Positions 51,066 to 61,632 are shown, numbered from the stretch's first letter. The stretch: DNA of 64,000 nt from Cellulophaga sp. BC115SP (GCF_009905545.1 NZ_JAAALB010000014.1:62001-126000), one strand, 5' to 3'. Numbers and translations: made by a program. Notes: a model not told the origin generated them from the sequence alone.

Positions 51066-53774
51066 ATGAAAAAACATATCTCTTCCTATACATGGCTTTT
51101 TATGCTGATTATTTTGATTTGTAGTGCCTGCCAATCAAACGAAAAACAGCATTTTCGTATCGGATTTTCACAATGTGGAATGGACGACCGTTGGCGTGAA
51201 GAAATGGTCGAGGGCATGAATAGAGAACTAAGTTTTTACCCTGAACTTAGTATGATTCTGAAAGATTCCAAATGGAATAACAAGACTCAATACGCTCAAA
51301 TTGAAGAACTTATAAATCTCCCTGTTGATTTGCTCATTGTATCTCCCAATGATAGTAAATTTCTAGAGCCAGTTATTACCAAAGCTTACCAAAAAGGAAT
51401 TCCCGTGCTGGTGGTTGACCGTCGCGTTTTTTCTGACCAATTTACGGCTTTTGTGGGGGCAAACAACCTTGTTGTTGGTCAGCATGCTGGCGAATATGCC
51501 AATATTCTCCTCAACGGGCACGGGCGTGTATTAGAAGTAGGTTTCGGACCACGTACTGCACCTGCTTTGGGCAGACATAATGGATTTCATTCGGTTATTC
51601 AAAAGTATCCTCATATTCAATACGTTGACTATTTGAACAAAGACTGGGCGGATAAAGATTTGAGAGAAGCTTTGACTCAAAAACTCTCAAAAAATCCCAA
51701 TCTAACCGACTTAATCTTTGCTCATAACGACCGTTGTGCCCTAATTGCCTACGACGTTTGTAAAGAATTAGGCATAGAAAAGAAAATCAAATTCATTGGC
51801 GTAGATGGTTTGGTTGGTAATAACTTGGGCTTAGATTTAGTCAAAAAAGGGATCATCAATGCCACCATTCTGTACCCTACAGGTGGCGAAGAGTCTATCC
51901 GTGTCGCAGCCAAAATACTTCGCAAACAAGCTTTTGAAAAAGAAAATCAACTTTTCACCAGTGTTATTGATGCCCAAAATGTGAATATCATGTTGGCGCA
52001 ACTCAATAAGTTAAAAGAGCAACACGCTGATATTGAGCGACAAGCCACCCGAATCAAAGATTTAACCAAGATATTTTCATCCCAACAAGCTGTTTTGTAT
52101 CTATCCTTTTTCTTCTTGATTTTACTATTGCTTCTTGGTGCTGTACTATTCTATCTTTTCAGAGACCGTCAAGATTCCAACGTTCGCTTATCTGAACAAA
52201 ATGAGGCAATTTTGAATCAAAAAAATGAAATAGAACGTATCTCGCTATTGGCAAAACAAGCCACTGAAGATAAACTTCGTTTTTACTCTTACATTTCTCA
52301 TGAGTTTCGAACGCCACTGAGTCTTATCCTGACACCAACACAGGATATCCTTCACCGAAAAACCTTAGATGTCAAAGAAACGAGACAGGCGTTTTTATTG
52401 ATTCAGAAAAATGCTAATCGCCTTTTGAGGCTGGTTGATCAATTACTAGAATTAAGAAAGGTAGATTCTGGAAAAATGGAATTGAATCGCCAACAGCATG
52501 ATTTAGTGAATTTTATCAAAGATATTGTGAACGATTTTCAGGTAAAAGCTAAAAGTCAACAAATCGATTTACAGTTTATTTGCCCATTCAAGACCCTACC
52601 TTTTTCATTTGATGCCGAGAAGTTAGATAAAGTTTTTTTCAATATCATTTCCAATGCTTTCAAATACACGCCCGATGGTGGCGCTATCCACATTTCGTTA
52701 TTGAAAAATGTGGAAAAGTTAGAAGTGCTCATTTCTGACAATGGCATCGGAATGACCCAAGAAGAAAAAGAAAGAGCTTTTGATTTGTTTTATCGAGGCA
52801 ATCAAAATATTTCGTTGGGAACAGGTTTGGGCTTGGCACTTTCTAGGGAATTTTTGACCTTACACCAAGGAGAAATCGAGGTCGAATCTCAAAAAGGGAA
52901 AGGCACCACCTTCAAAATTATTTTACCAATACTCGCTTCAGAAGACACAGAAGGCATTTCGCTGATGCCACATTATACCAAAGAGGATATTGAACCAACA
53001 GTGGTGGTGGATACTCCTGCCGTTCAGCATCATGAAAATACGCTTGTTTTGATTGAAGATAATCCAGATTTACGACTTTTCTTGAAACAAAAATTACAAC
53101 AATTCTACAATGTTGTAAGCGTAGAAACCGCTGAAGCAGGCTGGACTGAAATATTGAGCAATATCCCCGATTTGATTATCAGCGATGTCATGTTGCCTGG
53201 TATGGATGGATTTTCATTGACGCAAAAAATCAAAAATGATTTTCGCTCATCGCATATTCCTGTGATTTTGTTGACAGCCAAAGGGCAAACCGAAAACCAA
53301 ATCGAAGGTACTCGTGCAGGAGCAGATGCTTATATTCCGAAGCCTTTTAATCAGCAACTTTTGGAGGAAAAAATCAAAGGCCTCCTCGACAATCGTGATA
53401 GAATGCGCAGAAGATTTTCGGGCGAAATTACCAACCCAAGTCAAATCCAAAAAGGTGAGCGCAAATTCTTAGTAGAGTTTGAATTATTACTAGAAAAACA
53501 CCTCACGGAAAGCACTCTTTCGGTCGAAAAACTTAGTCGGGAGTTGGGTATGTCAAGAGTCCAGCTTTTTAGAAAAATTTCTGCCTTGACCAACAAAAAT
53601 GTAACAGACTATATTGCCGATTTCAAACTATTAAAAGCCAAAGCATTGCTCAAAGAATCAGACAAAACCATCTCTGAAATAGCCTACGAACTTGGATTTA
53701 ATAACCCTAGTTATTTCACAACTTTCTTCAAGCAGAAAACCAATCAAACCCCTTCGGAATGGCGAAACAGTTGA
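51066..53774 (+). CDS. Hybrid two-component system, periplasmic-binding-protein sensor (BT1754-like)
   Basis: A 902-aa single-chain signalling protein. N-terminal signal (MKKHISSYTWLFMLIILICS); a type I periplasmic-binding domain (about 29-320: RIGFSQCGMDDRWREEMVEGM, DLLIVSPNDSKFLEP, VLVVDRRV, FAHNDRCALIAYDVCKELG, FIGVDGLVG); a membrane helix (about 342-365); HisKA with phospho-His H412 in YISHEFRTPLSL; HATPase with DNGIGM and GTGLGLALS; a receiver with D707 in LIISDVMLPGMDG; and an AraC helix-turn-helix C-terminus (about 800-902, VEKLSRELGMSRVQLFRKI). The architecture matches BT1754 of B. thetaiotaomicron, which binds fructose and turns on fructan genes. Its place between GH32 and fructokinase genes supports the same role. 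Confidence 0.93.
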   Translation: MKKHISSYTWLFMLIILICSACQSNEKQHFRIGFSQCGMDDRWREEMVEGMNRELSFYPELSMILKDSKWNNKTQYAQIEELINLPVDLLIVSPNDSKFLEPVITKAYQKGIPVLVVDRRVFSDQFTAFVGANNLVVGQHAGEYANILLNGHGRVLEVGFGPRTAPALGRHNGFHSVIQKYPHIQYVDYLNKDWADKDLREALTQKLSKNPNLTDLIFAHNDRCALIAYDVCKELGIEKKIKFIGVDGLVGNNLGLDLVKKGIINATILYPTGGEESIRVAAKILRKQAFEKENQLFTSVIDAQNVNIMLAQLNKLKEQHADIERQATRIKDLTKIFSSQQAVLYLSFFFLILLLLLGAVLFYLFRDRQDSNVRLSEQNEAILNQKNEIERISLLAKQATEDKLRFYSYISHEFRTPLSLILTPTQDILHRKTLDVKETRQAFLLIQKNANRLLRLVDQLLELRKVDSGKMELNRQQHDLVNFIKDIVNDFQVKAKSQQIDLQFICPFKTLPFSFDAEKLDKVFFNIISNAFKYTPDGGAIHISLLKNVEKLEVLISDNGIGMTQEEKERAFDLFYRGNQNISLGTGLGLALSREFLTLHQGEIEVESQKGKGTTFKIILPILASEDTEGISLMPHYTKEDIEPTVVVDTPAVQHHENTLVLIEDNPDLRLFLKQKLQQFYNVVSVETAEAGWTEILSNIPDLIISDVMLPGMDGFSLTQKIKNDFRSSHIPVILLTAKGQTENQIEGTRAGADAYIPKPFNQQLLEEKIKGLLDNRDRMRRRFSGEITNPSQIQKGERKFLVEFELLLEKHLTESTLSVEKLSRELGMSRVQLFRKISALTNKNVTDYIADFKLLKAKALLKESDKTISEIAYELGFNNPSYFTTFFKQKTNQTPSEWRNS

Positions 53775-53954
53775 TGTAACATTATTTGAATCTATGCAAC
53801 ATAAGCAATAAATTCATTTTTAAAAAATCAAACAATACACTCATAATCAATACATTATCTCAATGTATCAATTATAAAACTCTTTGAATGAAAACTGACA
53901 ATAAATGACCATAACTTAGTCTAATTTTGGTTCATCAAAATTCAAAAGTCTATC

Positions 53955-55283
53955 ATGAATCAAAATTTAAAACTAGTATTATGGTCGTTATCTGCTGCAT
54001 TAGGAGGATTCCTATTTGGCTTTGACACGGCAGTTATTTCGGGCGTAGAGCAAACCCTCCAGCACCTCTGGAATCTCAATGTCTTTGAGCACGGACTTAC
54101 CGTTTCAATTGCATTAATTGGGACCGTAATGGGTTCATTATTGGGAGGTATTCCTGCACAACAATACGGTCGTCGTTTTACCTTATTATTAATCGCTATC
54201 TTTTATTTAGTAGCCTCTTTAGGCACAGCTTTCGCTCCCAATTGGAGTATCTTCTTGTTGTTTAGATTTCTGGGTGGTTTAGGCGTTGGGATTTCTTCGG
54301 TGGTAGCACCGATGTATATTTCCGAAATAGCACCTCCTAGCAAAAGAGGTCGTTTGGTTGCCATGTTTCAGTTCAATGTTGTACTGGGAATCCTGATGGC
54401 CTATTTATCCAACTTTCTTTTATCTGAAGTTTTTGCTGAAGCTTGGCGCTGGATGCTGGGTATTCAAGCTTTACCATCCTTACTTTTTATCGTAACAGTA
54501 TTACTCATTCCAGAAAGTCCACGATGGTTGGTATTGGTAAAAAAGGATTTTCAAACAGCCAAAACTATTCTTGAAACAATCGATGCGCAAAATGCAGAAA
54601 AGATTTTAGCACAAATTCAAGAAAATGCTCAATCACAAGGCAAAAGCAAATTCAGCTTACTTTGGCAACCTGCTTATCGTCGTCCATTGACCTTATCGGT
54701 ACTATTTGCGGTGTTTAACCAAGTATCGGGAATCAATGCCATTATCTACTTTGCTCCACGCATTTTCGAAATGTCAGGACTAGGCAAAGACTCCTCTCTT
54801 CTATCGTCGGCGGGAATAGGTTTAGTCAACTTACTTTCAACGCTTTTGGGAATCGCCATTATCGACAAATTTGGTCGCAGAGCACTTATGCGTTGGGGTT
54901 CCATTGGGTTGGTAGTAGCGCTAGTATTGGTTGCACAGTCATTCTATTTGGGGGGCAATAGCCTTTGGGTTCCTTTTTATCTCTTCCTATTTATTGGATT
55001 CTTTGGATTTTCGCAGGGCGCTGTGATTTGGGTATTCATTGCCGAGATATTCCCCAACGAAGTGCGAGCGTATGGACAAGCGATTGGGAGTTTTACCCAC
55101 TGGATATTGGCAGCCATCATCACATTTACCTTTCCCTATTTGGCCGAAACCCTCGGAGGAGGAATCACCTTTAGCTTTTTTGCTTTGATGATGGTTATTC
55201 AAGGATTTTTTGCTTGGAAAATCATGCCCGAAACCAAAGGAACAAGTCTCGAAAATTCTGAAATAACCGTTTTAGCTCATTAA
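53955..55283 (+). CDS. MFS sugar porter (probable fructose transporter)
   Basis: A 442-aa inner-membrane transporter with 12 predicted helices, sugar-porter family. Motifs: GFLFGFDTAVISGV in TM1, YGRRFTLL after TM2, FRFLGGLGVGISSVVAPMYISEIAPPSKRGRLVAMFQ, PESPRWLVLVKK at the end of the first half, FNQVSGINAIIYFAPRIF in TM7, DKFGRRALMRWGS, and the closing PETKGTSLEN. By context it brings in fructose freed by the GH32 enzyme. It is immediately followed (14 nt) by the fructokinase gene, suggesting coupled expression. Confidence 0.93.
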   Translation: MNQNLKLVLWSLSAALGGFLFGFDTAVISGVEQTLQHLWNLNVFEHGLTVSIALIGTVMGSLLGGIPAQQYGRRFTLLLIAIFYLVASLGTAFAPNWSIFLLFRFLGGLGVGISSVVAPMYISEIAPPSKRGRLVAMFQFNVVLGILMAYLSNFLLSEVFAEAWRWMLGIQALPSLLFIVTVLLIPESPRWLVLVKKDFQTAKTILETIDAQNAEKILAQIQENAQSQGKSKFSLLWQPAYRRPLTLSVLFAVFNQVSGINAIIYFAPRIFEMSGLGKDSSLLSSAGIGLVNLLSTLLGIAIIDKFGRRALMRWGSIGLVVALVLVAQSFYLGGNSLWVPFYLFLFIGFFGFSQGAVIWVFIAEIFPNEVRAYGQAIGSFTHWILAAIITFTFPYLAETLGGGITFSFFALMMVIQGFFAWKIMPETKGTSLENSEITVLAH

Positions 55284-55297
55284 TCTTTTTATTTCAA

Positions 55298-56212
55298 ATG
55301 AAACAATTTGTATGCTTTGGCGAGATGCTTTGGGATATGCTTCCTAGTGGAAAAATCCCTGGTGGTGCTCCTATGAACGTAGCCATTCATCTCAAACATT
55401 TTGGTCATCAGGTATCTATTATCAGTCGTATCGGGAGCGATGACCTAGGCAAAGAGTTAATAGATTTTGTCAAAAGTAAAGAACTCAATTGTCAACTCAT
55501 TCAGCAAGGCAATACTCATTTGACGGGCGTTGTAAAAGTCAATATGGATGACAAAAGCAATGTGACTTACAAAATCGTCAAACCTGTAGCATGGGACTAT
55601 ATCCAGTCAGAGCCTCTTGCCTTAGACACCGTTGCTCAAGCTGATTGTTTGGTATTTGGAAGTTTATCGGCACGCTCACCACAAAGTTTTGAAACACTAA
55701 AGGAGCTTTTGCAAGTCGCCAAATTCAAAGTACTAGATGTGAATCTCCGACCGCCGTATTATGATACCACCACGCTTTCATATCTGATGACACAAGCCGA
55801 TGTGGTCAAGCTCAATCACCATGAGTTAGCCGAAATCTGCTCTTGGTTTTTTGTAGAAAATACACTCGAAGAGCAAATTTCAAGATTAGCGACGCATTTC
55901 CAACTCAAAACGATCTGCGTCACACTGGGTCCCGACGGTGCGGTGCTTTACCATCAAGGTTTGTTTTATCGAAGCGAAGGTTTTCCAGTAGAAGTATGTG
56001 ATACCATCGGTAGTGGCGATTCATTTTTGGCAAGTTTTCTATCTAGTTTTTTACAAAATGACCACTACGAATATGCCTTACAAAAAGCCTGTGCAGTAGG
56101 AGCTTTGGTAGCGACACATCACGGTGCTACGCCATTTATTTCTGAAGAAAGTATCGAAAAATATTTAGAGGAAAAGGCACAAACAGATAAAACAAATATG
56201 ACTATGTCCTAG
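55298..56212 (+). CDS. PfkB-family fructokinase
   Basis: A 304-aa ribokinase-like sugar kinase. N-terminal GGAPMNVAIHLKHFGHQVSIISRIGSDDLGKEL (about 22-54) is PfkB signature 1. The C-terminal VCDTIGSGDSFLASFLSSF (about 228-246) is signature 2, with the catalytic Asp of GSGD. CVTLGPDGAVLY is the ATP-side strand. It phosphorylates fructose to fructose-6-phosphate after uptake by the adjoining porter, linking the locus to glycolysis. Family members can also act on ribose or other sugars, but context favours fructose. Confidence 0.93.
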   Translation: MKQFVCFGEMLWDMLPSGKIPGGAPMNVAIHLKHFGHQVSIISRIGSDDLGKELIDFVKSKELNCQLIQQGNTHLTGVVKVNMDDKSNVTYKIVKPVAWDYIQSEPLALDTVAQADCLVFGSLSARSPQSFETLKELLQVAKFKVLDVNLRPPYYDTTTLSYLMTQADVVKLNHHELAEICSWFFVENTLEEQISRLATHFQLKTICVTLGPDGAVLYHQGLFYRSEGFPVEVCDTIGSGDSFLASFLSSFLQNDHYEYALQKACAVGALVATHHGATPFISEESIEKYLEEKAQTDKTNMTMS

Positions 56213-56308
56213 AGGACTAATGTATCTCTTCGACATAGAAACACTCCATGCCTTTGTGCCTTTGCCACTTTGTCCCTCAAAATCTTATAACTAATAAATC
56301 CTAAAATA

Positions 56309-59300
56309 ATGAGAAAAAATTTATTACTCTTTTTCCTCTTGTCGATGTTGGGACTTTCCCAGCAATCGCTTGCACAACAACGCACTATTACGGGTAAAGT
56401 AATAGCTGCCGAAACTAGAGAAACCTTGATTGGTGCTAATATCCAAATCACAGGTACAACCAAAGGAACCTCTACGAATGCTGAAGGCTATTTTACGTTG
56501 ACAGTTCCAGAAACGGCAAAAAGTTTGACAGTGTCTTATGTAGGTTACACCACACAAACAGTTACCATTGGCACACAAAGCAGCCTTGTTATTGCCCTTG
56601 AGTCTAGCAATCAACTCAACGAAGTTGTTGTAGTTGGTTATACATCTTCACGTAAGCAAGACCTCACAGGTTCGGTAGCGGTTGTGGATATGAAACCTCT
56701 CAAAAACATTAGTTCGGGTAACCCAATGCAAGCCTTACAAGGTCGTGTGGCAGGTTTGTATATCGAAAAAGATGGCTCGCCTAATGGCTCAAACAGCCGT
56801 ATTTTGATTCGTGGTGCCAATACTTTGGGTAATAACGACCCATTGTATATCATCGACGGTATTCCGACAACACGTCCAGAAGTTTTCCAAAATATTAGCC
56901 CAACCAATATCGAATCGGTACAGGTGTTGAAAGATGCTTCGGCTGAATCAATCTACGGTGCACGTGCATCAAACGGGGTAATTATCGTAACAACCAAAAA
57001 TGGTGGAAATACCAATGGAAAGGTGGAGTTCCAGTTCAATAGCAGTGTTTCTTTCCAGTCAGAAAAAGCGATGCGCTTCAAAATGCTCAATGCCGTTGAC
57101 CGCGGTAGAGCACTTTGGCAGGCATCCATCAACGATGGACAAGACCCAGCTTCGGGATATGGTGAGATTTACAATTTTGATTGGAACAAAAACTTTAGCA
57201 ATCCTATACTCAATAGCGTTACGCCAAAACCATTTGTAGGTGGAGATCCAAACACACCTGTTGGCGATACAGATTGGCAATCAGTCATGTACAAAATGGG
57301 CGTAGTTACTCGCAACGATTTCACGATTTCGACAGGTAATAAAACATCATCGTTAGAGGTAAACTTTGGTCAGTTGAAAAACACAGGTATGCTCCGTTTT
57401 ACGAATTATGACCGTTTAAGTGGTAGTGTAAATGCTATGACGCGTGCTTTCAATGATAAAGTTCGTATTGGCTTAAACCTTCGCGTGGCTAACTCAAACG
57501 AAACTCTTACGGCTACCGATTTGGGTGGTGCTACTACGACAGGATTGGCAGTGAGCTTAGTTCCAACCATTCCAGTGTACCAAAAAGACGGTGTGACTTA
57601 TGCGGGTGCATCGGGTGGTGGTTATTCTGACCGTAACAACCCATTGCACATGCAGGATATTGCGAAATGGAACAATGCTAATCGTTTGAGTACTTTCGGA
57701 AATATCTTTATTGAGGTACAACCTATCAAAAACTTATTCTTCAAAACCAATTTAGGAGCAGATAACGCTAGTTACCAAAATAAGATTATTACACCAACTT
57801 TCTCAGAAGGTGCTTTTAACCGTACTACTAACAGTTTGACCTTTGACCAAAACCAATATTTGAGTTTAACTTGGTCAAATACCCTTCGCTATAACTGGGA
57901 TTTGAACGACAAACATCAATTCAAATTCTTATTGGGGACAGAATATATCAAGACGACCCTCAATACGCAATTCTTGAAAAAAGAAGGATATGCTTTACAA
58001 AACGAAGACTATTTCACTTTGAGTGCAGGTACAGGTAATACAACACTTACAGGTAACGTAACAGGTAATATCCTATTCTCACAATTCGGTCGTGTAGATT
58101 ATACTTACAGCGATAAATATTTGGCAGCATTAACGGTTCGTCGCGATGGTTCGTCAAGATTTGGTACCGACAACCGCTATGGTATTTTCCCTGCGGCATC
58201 ATTGGGTTGGAAATTGGATAAAGAAGATTTCTTGAAAAACAATAATACTGTTTCTGAACTAAAACTTCGTGCTGGTATTGGTCGTGTAGGTAACCAACAA
58301 ATTGGAGATATTGCTCGTTTTGGGTTGTTTGACACACGCTATGGCACTACGCAAGCACAATTGGTAGGTGGTTTCTGGGAGCAATACATGAACATCGGAA
58401 CGGCGTATTCTCTTTCTGGAGCTAATACAGGTACTTTACCATCGGGTTTTGTACAAATTCAAGCAGCCAACGCAGGTTTGAAATGGGAAACTACTGACGA
58501 AGTAAACGCAGGTATCGACTTTGCCTTTTTGAATAATAAATTCTTTGGTTCATTTGACTACTTTACTCGTCAAACTACAGGTATTTTGATTACGCCTCCA
58601 GTGGCAGCAACATTAGGTGAAGGTCAAACCAAAGCGGTAAACGGTGCTTCTAAATCAAACAAAGGTTGGGAATTGGTATTGGGTTATCATGGTGAAGTAA
58701 ACAACGGTTTGAAATACAATGTATCAGCCAACTTCGCTCATTTTAGAGATAAAATCACTGAATTGCCTGAAGAAGTACGCCCAGCCTATCCTGGCAACTT
58801 AGTAAGCACTATTATCGGACATTCACAATTTGATATTTTCGGTTACAAAACTGCGGGCTTATTCCAGTCACAAGCGGAGGTAGATGCTGCGCCACAACAG
58901 GTAGGTGCTGCCCCAGGACGTATCCGCTATGTAGATATTAACAATGACGGTAAAATCGACGACCTTGACCGCACTTGGATTGGTACTACCCTTCCTACCT
59001 TGGAATATGGTATTCGTTTTGACATGACTTACAAAAACTTTGATGTGTCTTTATTTGGTTCGGGTGTAGCAGGTCGTACAGGTTTTGATGTGTACACGAC
59101 TTATAACAACCTTATGCGTAGCCGTGAAAACGTAGGACCTGGCGTATTCGATGCTTGGACTCCACAACACACTAACACAACTGTACCAGCACTTACCTTG
59201 AAAGACAACAACAACGAGACTCGTACTTCGGACTATTTTATGGTAAATACTTCTTACTTCAAAATGCGTAATGTTCAAGTGGGTTATACACTTACACCAA

Positions 59301-59455
59301 AAGCTGTTTTCTCAAAGCTACGTGTATATGTAATGGGCGAAAACTTATTCTGGATTAAAAGCAAAAGCTACCAAGGTCCAGACCCTGAGCGTATCGACAT
59401 CAACCCAGTGCCTATTCCTCAAACATTCACATTCGGCGTAAATGCATCGTTTTAA
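56309..59455 (+). CDS. SusC/RagA-family TonB-dependent transporter of the fructan locus
   Basis: A 1048-aa outer-membrane importer. Signal peptide MRKNLLLFFLLSMLGLSQQS. A CarboxypepD_reg-like domain (ITGKVIAAETRETLIGANIQITGTTKGT) comes first, then the TonB box-like LNEVVVVGYTSSRKQDL and a plug (GNPMQALQGRVAGLYIEKDGSPNG, ILIRGANTLGNNDPLYIIDGIP, IESVQVLKDASAESIYGARASNGVIIVTTKNG). The barrel ends TFTFGVNASF. It is paired with the SusD gene downstream. It probably takes up fructo-oligosaccharides. Upstream of its ATG is a TTTG-rich stretch (about 56250-56280) that could include a promoter. Confidence 0.95.
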   Translation: MRKNLLLFFLLSMLGLSQQSLAQQRTITGKVIAAETRETLIGANIQITGTTKGTSTNAEGYFTLTVPETAKSLTVSYVGYTTQTVTIGTQSSLVIALESSNQLNEVVVVGYTSSRKQDLTGSVAVVDMKPLKNISSGNPMQALQGRVAGLYIEKDGSPNGSNSRILIRGANTLGNNDPLYIIDGIPTTRPEVFQNISPTNIESVQVLKDASAESIYGARASNGVIIVTTKNGGNTNGKVEFQFNSSVSFQSEKAMRFKMLNAVDRGRALWQASINDGQDPASGYGEIYNFDWNKNFSNPILNSVTPKPFVGGDPNTPVGDTDWQSVMYKMGVVTRNDFTISTGNKTSSLEVNFGQLKNTGMLRFTNYDRLSGSVNAMTRAFNDKVRIGLNLRVANSNETLTATDLGGATTTGLAVSLVPTIPVYQKDGVTYAGASGGGYSDRNNPLHMQDIAKWNNANRLSTFGNIFIEVQPIKNLFFKTNLGADNASYQNKIITPTFSEGAFNRTTNSLTFDQNQYLSLTWSNTLRYNWDLNDKHQFKFLLGTEYIKTTLNTQFLKKEGYALQNEDYFTLSAGTGNTTLTGNVTGNILFSQFGRVDYTYSDKYLAALTVRRDGSSRFGTDNRYGIFPAASLGWKLDKEDFLKNNNTVSELKLRAGIGRVGNQQIGDIARFGLFDTRYGTTQAQLVGGFWEQYMNIGTAYSLSGANTGTLPSGFVQIQAANAGLKWETTDEVNAGIDFAFLNNKFFGSFDYFTRQTTGILITPPVAATLGEGQTKAVNGASKSNKGWELVLGYHGEVNNGLKYNVSANFAHFRDKITELPEEVRPAYPGNLVSTIIGHSQFDIFGYKTAGLFQSQAEVDAAPQQVGAAPGRIRYVDINNDGKIDDLDRTWIGTTLPTLEYGIRFDMTYKNFDVSLFGSGVAGRTGFDVYTTYNNLMRSRENVGPGVFDAWTPQHTNTTVPALTLKDNNNETRTSDYFMVNTSYFKMRNVQVGYTLTPKAVFSKLRVYVMGENLFWIKSKSYQGPDPERIDINPVPIPQTFTFGVNASF

Positions 59456-59585
59456 GGCAATTGGCTTTAAGCGATAGGCTATCGGCATCAATAGATATTT
59501 TGACGCTAGTATTGAAAGTACACTATGTAAAACATTTAGGCTGTATTTCTCATTGCTTAACGCATACAGCTTACAGCCTAAAGCA
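59453..59585. repeat. Family B hairpin element, expanded copy
   Basis: AAGGCAATTGGCTTTAAGCG at the left and CATACAGCTTACAGCCTAAAGC at the right pair imperfectly around ~75 nt of A/T-rich sequence. It lies between the SusC and SusD genes of the fructan locus, where it could modulate their relative expression. Confidence 0.5.
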
Positions 59586-59599
59586 ACCATTGTAAACTC

Positions 59600-61306
59600 A
59601 TGAAAAGAAAAATATTTTCCCTCTTATTTGTCACTGGCTTACTTACCATGAACTCGTGTAAAGATGCCCTTGATTATACACCAAAAGGTGTGCTGTCCTC
59701 ATCTGATTTAACCTCTCCTACGGCTGTGGAAGGCTTAGTAACTGCCGCTTATGCCGCTATTGGTAATGGCGACATGATTGGTCCGATTTATAGTAACTGG
59801 GTCTACGGAAGTGTACGCTCTGATGATGCCTACAAAGGCGGTGGCGGTACAGGCGACGTTGGCGAAATCGATGCTATTGAGCATTACAACCTTGTTACGC
59901 CTTCTATCAATGCTTTTGTGACACGTACTTGGCAAAACCTCTTTAAGTCGATTTCAAGATGTAATGTGGCATTGCGTGCTGTAAACTCACTTAGTGAAGC
60001 TAGCTATCCAAACAAAAAGACTCGCTTGGCTGAACTTCGTTTCTTACGTGCACATAGCTATTTTACGATGAAGCTTTTGTATAAAAATATTCCCATTTTT
60101 GACGAAAATGCTTCAGCTGAAGAAATCCTAAAGGTGTCAAATAGCTTAAGTAATGAGGAGTCATGGAATAAAATCGCAGCAGATTTCCAGTTTGCCATTG
60201 ATAACCTTCCAAGCTCTCAGCCTGAATTAGGTCGTGCCAATAAAGTAGCGGCTCAAGCCTATTTGGCAAAATTACGTTTGTACCAAGCGTATGAACAAAA
60301 CGACACACACCAAGTGGTAAACATCAATAAAACTCGTTTGCAAGAGGTAGTTACTTTAACACAAGCAGTAATCTCTTCAGGTAAATACAGTTTGAGTAAA
60401 GATATTGCTGACAACTTTTTGGCAGAAACCGAAAATAGTTCTGAATCAATTTTTGCTATTCAGTTTACCATAAATGACGGTACAACTTCTGGACGCTTGA
60501 ATTTTGAAGATGGATTAAATTATCCTCATGGAGCACCTCAGTACGGCTGTTGTGGATTCCACGCACCGAGCCAAAACTTGGTAAATGCCCACGCTACAGA
60601 CGAAAATGGTTTACCCAAATTTGATACTTTCAACGATTCTAACATCGACTTGACTACTGCTACTGTCGACCCACGCCTTGACCATACAGTAGGAATCGAC
60701 GGTCACCCATACAAGTACGATAACACCAAGCCATTCAGTAATAGCTGGGTGCGCGATGCAGGGGTGTATGGTAATTTCCACTCGATGCGTGCACAACAGT
60801 TGGCAAGTAGTTCATCGTATTTCAAACTTGGACCATTTATGGGAACTGCCAAAAACTACGATATTTTACGCTATGACGATATTTTGTTGATGCAAGCAGA
60901 AGCCTATATCGAATTGGGACAACAAGCAAGCGCTTTGCCATTAATCAATTTAGTCAGAAAACGTGCCTCTGAAAGTACTGGTAGACTCAAAAAAGCTGAT
61001 GGAACTTTTGCTTCTAAGTACTTGGTAAAAGAATACACTACCACAGGCTGGACGCAAGCTTATGCACGTAAAGCCCTACAATGGGAACGTCGTATGGAGT
61101 TTGCTACAGAAGGTCCTCGCTTCTTTGACTTAGTTCGTTGGGGTATTGCCGAACCAACACTCAATGCCTATATCAACAAGGAAAAGACAAGACGTACTTT
61201 CTTGAATACTGCTAAATTTACCGCAGGGCGTGACGAATACTTACCGATTCCACAAGCTGAAATTACCTTTACGAATGGTTTGTACAAGCAAAACCCAGGT
61301 TACTAG
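59600..61306 (+). CDS. SusD/RagB-family lipoprotein of the fructan locus
   Basis: A 568-aa glycan-binding surface lipoprotein. MKRKIFSLLFVTGLLTMNSC is a lipobox signal with Cys at 20, followed by KDALDYTPKGVLSSSDLTSP. TPR-like helical repeats include RLAELRFLRAHSYFTMKLLYKNIPIFDE and VAAQAYLAKLRLYQAYEQ. The C-terminal RagB/SusD domain has YDILRYDDILLMQAEAYIELGQ, ALQWERRMEFATEGPRFFDLVRWG and EYLPIPQAEI, all classic. It works with the SusC partner to capture and import fructan pieces. It is the last gene of the locus. Confidence 0.95.
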   Translation: MKRKIFSLLFVTGLLTMNSCKDALDYTPKGVLSSSDLTSPTAVEGLVTAAYAAIGNGDMIGPIYSNWVYGSVRSDDAYKGGGGTGDVGEIDAIEHYNLVTPSINAFVTRTWQNLFKSISRCNVALRAVNSLSEASYPNKKTRLAELRFLRAHSYFTMKLLYKNIPIFDENASAEEILKVSNSLSNEESWNKIAADFQFAIDNLPSSQPELGRANKVAAQAYLAKLRLYQAYEQNDTHQVVNINKTRLQEVVTLTQAVISSGKYSLSKDIADNFLAETENSSESIFAIQFTINDGTTSGRLNFEDGLNYPHGAPQYGCCGFHAPSQNLVNAHATDENGLPKFDTFNDSNIDLTTATVDPRLDHTVGIDGHPYKYDNTKPFSNSWVRDAGVYGNFHSMRAQQLASSSSYFKLGPFMGTAKNYDILRYDDILLMQAEAYIELGQQASALPLINLVRKRASESTGRLKKADGTFASKYLVKEYTTTGWTQAYARKALQWERRMEFATEGPRFFDLVRWGIAEPTLNAYINKEKTRRTFLNTAKFTAGRDEYLPIPQAEITFTNGLYKQNPGY

Positions 61307-61426
61307 GGATATTGAGTGAATTGGTAATTGAGTAAATAAGTGATTTATCGGTTTACTAGACAAAACGAATAAGAGACATCCAGATGTTTGGAATTCGCCA
61401 CTGAATTTTATGAAAACAGTTTAAAA

Positions 61427-61466
61427 CTGTTTAAAAATGTAAGTCCAAGACTAAGTCTTGAACTAG
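61427..61466. repeat. Family A dispersed palindrome with second palindrome
   Basis: CAGTTTAAAACTG (61427-61439) followed by AAGTCCAAGACTAAGTCTTG AACTAG (61441-61466), the two-part layout in reverse order to 7128. Confidence 0.65.
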
Positions 61467-61598
61467 AAATTTCAATTTTATCTAGTAATCAGGTAATTCA
61501 TATAAATTGGGAAAAATGGAGACTTTAGAGGGAGCGAAGGGTTTAATGATTGGGTTATCCTCCTCCTTCTACTGTTCTTTTCTCTAGCATTTTCAACA

Positions 61599-61632
61599 AA
61601 AAAGCCCTCAAGAAATATCTTGAAGGCTTTTT
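61599..61632. terminator. Bidirectional terminator hairpin
   Basis: AAAAAGCCCTCAAGA pairs with TCTTGAAGGCTTTTT (one mismatch) with a 4-nt loop and A/T-runs on both sides, between convergent genes. Confidence 0.75.
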
